A stretch of DNA of 13,971 bases, from NCBI GenBank assembly GCA_028868335.1, contig JAGWUU010000048.1:1-13971 (forward strand), read 5' to 3'. Source of the stretch: Sphingomonadales bacterium. GTDB taxonomy: Bacteria > Pseudomonadota > Alphaproteobacteria > Sphingomonadales > Sphingomonadaceae. The stretch's first letter is position 1, and each line of letters opens with the position of its first letter. Of this stretch, positions 13,668 to 13,971 are shown piece after piece. Under the pieces are notes generated by a model, which made no database searches, was not told the DNA's origin, and worked only from the letters and a program-made list of their open reading frames with translations. Position numbers and translations under genes: made by a program.

Positions 13668-13709
13668 GAATTATCCCGCCGATCATAGACCGACGGGATA
13701 ATTCTTCAA
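13668..13709 (-). promoter_or_regulatory. fur promoter with 11-bp inverted-repeat operator
   Basis: On the minus strand, TTGAAG (13704-13709) and TATGAT (13682-13687) are 16 bp apart, and the -10 lies 33 nt before the TTG start. GAATTATCCCG (13668-13678) and CGGGATAATTC (13694-13704) are perfect 11-bp inverted complements, one arm in the promoter spacer and the other just downstream of the -10, which is a typical operator placement. The same arms could fold in RNA with a 15-nt loop behind mucR, but there is no U-run. Confidence 0.5.
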
Positions 13710-13721
13710 CAAGGTGTTGAA
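13705..13721. repeat. Short inverted repeat upstream of the fur -35 box
   Basis: TTCAACA (13705-13711) and TGTTGAA (13715-13721) form a 7-bp inverted repeat with a 3-nt AGG centre, overlapping the proposed fur -35. It could be a second operator or a weak hairpin after mucR. Short enough that chance cannot be excluded. Confidence 0.4.
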
Positions 13722-13764
13722 TTAGCTGTTCGGGCGCACGAATGTTGCCTCGACACAGCCGACA

Positions 13765-13971
13765 TCAGCCGGTCTTCTTGCGTCCGCGCTTTTGGCCGGG
13801 CTTGCGCCCAAGACCGATCTTCTTCGCAAGGTCGCGGCGCTTCTCGGCATAGTTGGGGGCGACCATCGGGTAGTCGGCAGGCAGGTTCCACCGCGCGCGA
13901 TACTGTTCCGGGGTCATGTTGTAGTGCGTCATCAGGTGACGCTTGAGCATCTTGAGCTTCTTGCCGTCTTC
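13765..13971 (-). CDS. MucR/Ros-family transcriptional regulator (C-terminal part, cut by window edge)
   Basis: The minus-strand frame is open to the right edge, so the start and N-terminal part are outside. The visible 68 residues carry the end of the Ros/MucR zinc finger (EDGKKLKMLKRHLMTHY, with the two His ligands; the Cys ligands would lie just upstream) and the highly conserved tail PEQYRARWNLPADYPMVAP followed by NYAEKRRDLAKKIGLGRK. MucR proteins bind AT-rich promoter DNA and act as global regulators of exopolysaccharide, motility and cell-cycle genes in alphaproteobacteria. The very basic end (KPGQKRGRKKTG) is usual. The gene precedes fur on the same strand with a 116-bp spacer holding the fur promoter. 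Confidence 0.93.
   Translation of the reverse strand, partial: EDGKKLKMLKRHLMTHYNMTPEQYRARWNLPADYPMVAPNYAEKRRDLAKKIGLGRKPGQKRGRKKTG

Noticed and set aside
1..13971. A wholly new multi-gene system (defence, mobile or biosynthetic)
   Set aside because: Nearly every gene belongs to a known housekeeping or transporter family in a largely conserved order; no cluster of unknown genes is present.

Overview
The window looks like a chromosomal segment of a GC-rich alphaproteobacterium, most likely of the order Sphingomonadales (Novosphingobium/Sphingobium/Erythrobacter-like). The reasons are the MucR/Ros regulator, the Fur protein without CxxC zinc cysteines, the conserved block fur-plsC-miaB-phoH-ybeY-corC, and palindromic repeats of the TCATCCCGGGCTTGACCCGG type. 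This placement is inference from gene content; no database was searched.

Layout. (1) Positions 3-2460, plus strand: a coupled three-gene run of a truncated EstB/class C-type serine hydrolase, nudC (NADH pyrophosphatase/NAD decapping) and a FrnE-like DsbA-family protein, joined by two ATGA stop/start overlaps. (2) 2441-3229, minus: a TSUP (TauE/SafE) membrane carrier whose end overlaps the frnE-like gene tail-to-tail. (3) 3230-4026: an 800-bp gene-poor gap that holds the decayed C-terminal end of a secreted, carbohydrate-binding-like protein (minus strand) and little else. (4) 4027-5871, minus: mgtE (Mg2+ channel) followed 3 nt later by a DUF1489 gene. (5) 5975-7180: two convergent cyclophilins, a cytosolic PpiB and an exported, active-site-degenerate paralogue, meeting at a strong hairpin. 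(6) 7289-13648, minus: the long block fur > plsC > miaB > phoH > ybeY > corC > lysR, covering metal regulation, phospholipid synthesis, tRNA thiomethylation, ribosome/RNA quality control and an envelope CBS protein, and ending in a GcvA-type LysR regulator. (7) 13765 to the right edge, minus: the C-terminal part of a MucR-family regulator.

The most interesting non-coding content is a family of REP-like palindromes. Two are REPIN-like doublets (9609-9707 and 12375-12456) inserted inside the minus-strand block, at the phoH/ybeY and plsC/miaB junctions. They leave ybeY with a TTG start and supply nearly all of the plsC-miaB spacer. The fur promoter carries a perfect 11-bp inverted repeat bracketing its -10 box.

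Most of the window is ordinary housekeeping sequence. I do not see a clearly new biological system in it: no CRISPR, defence island, transposase, phage gene or RNA gene was recognised.
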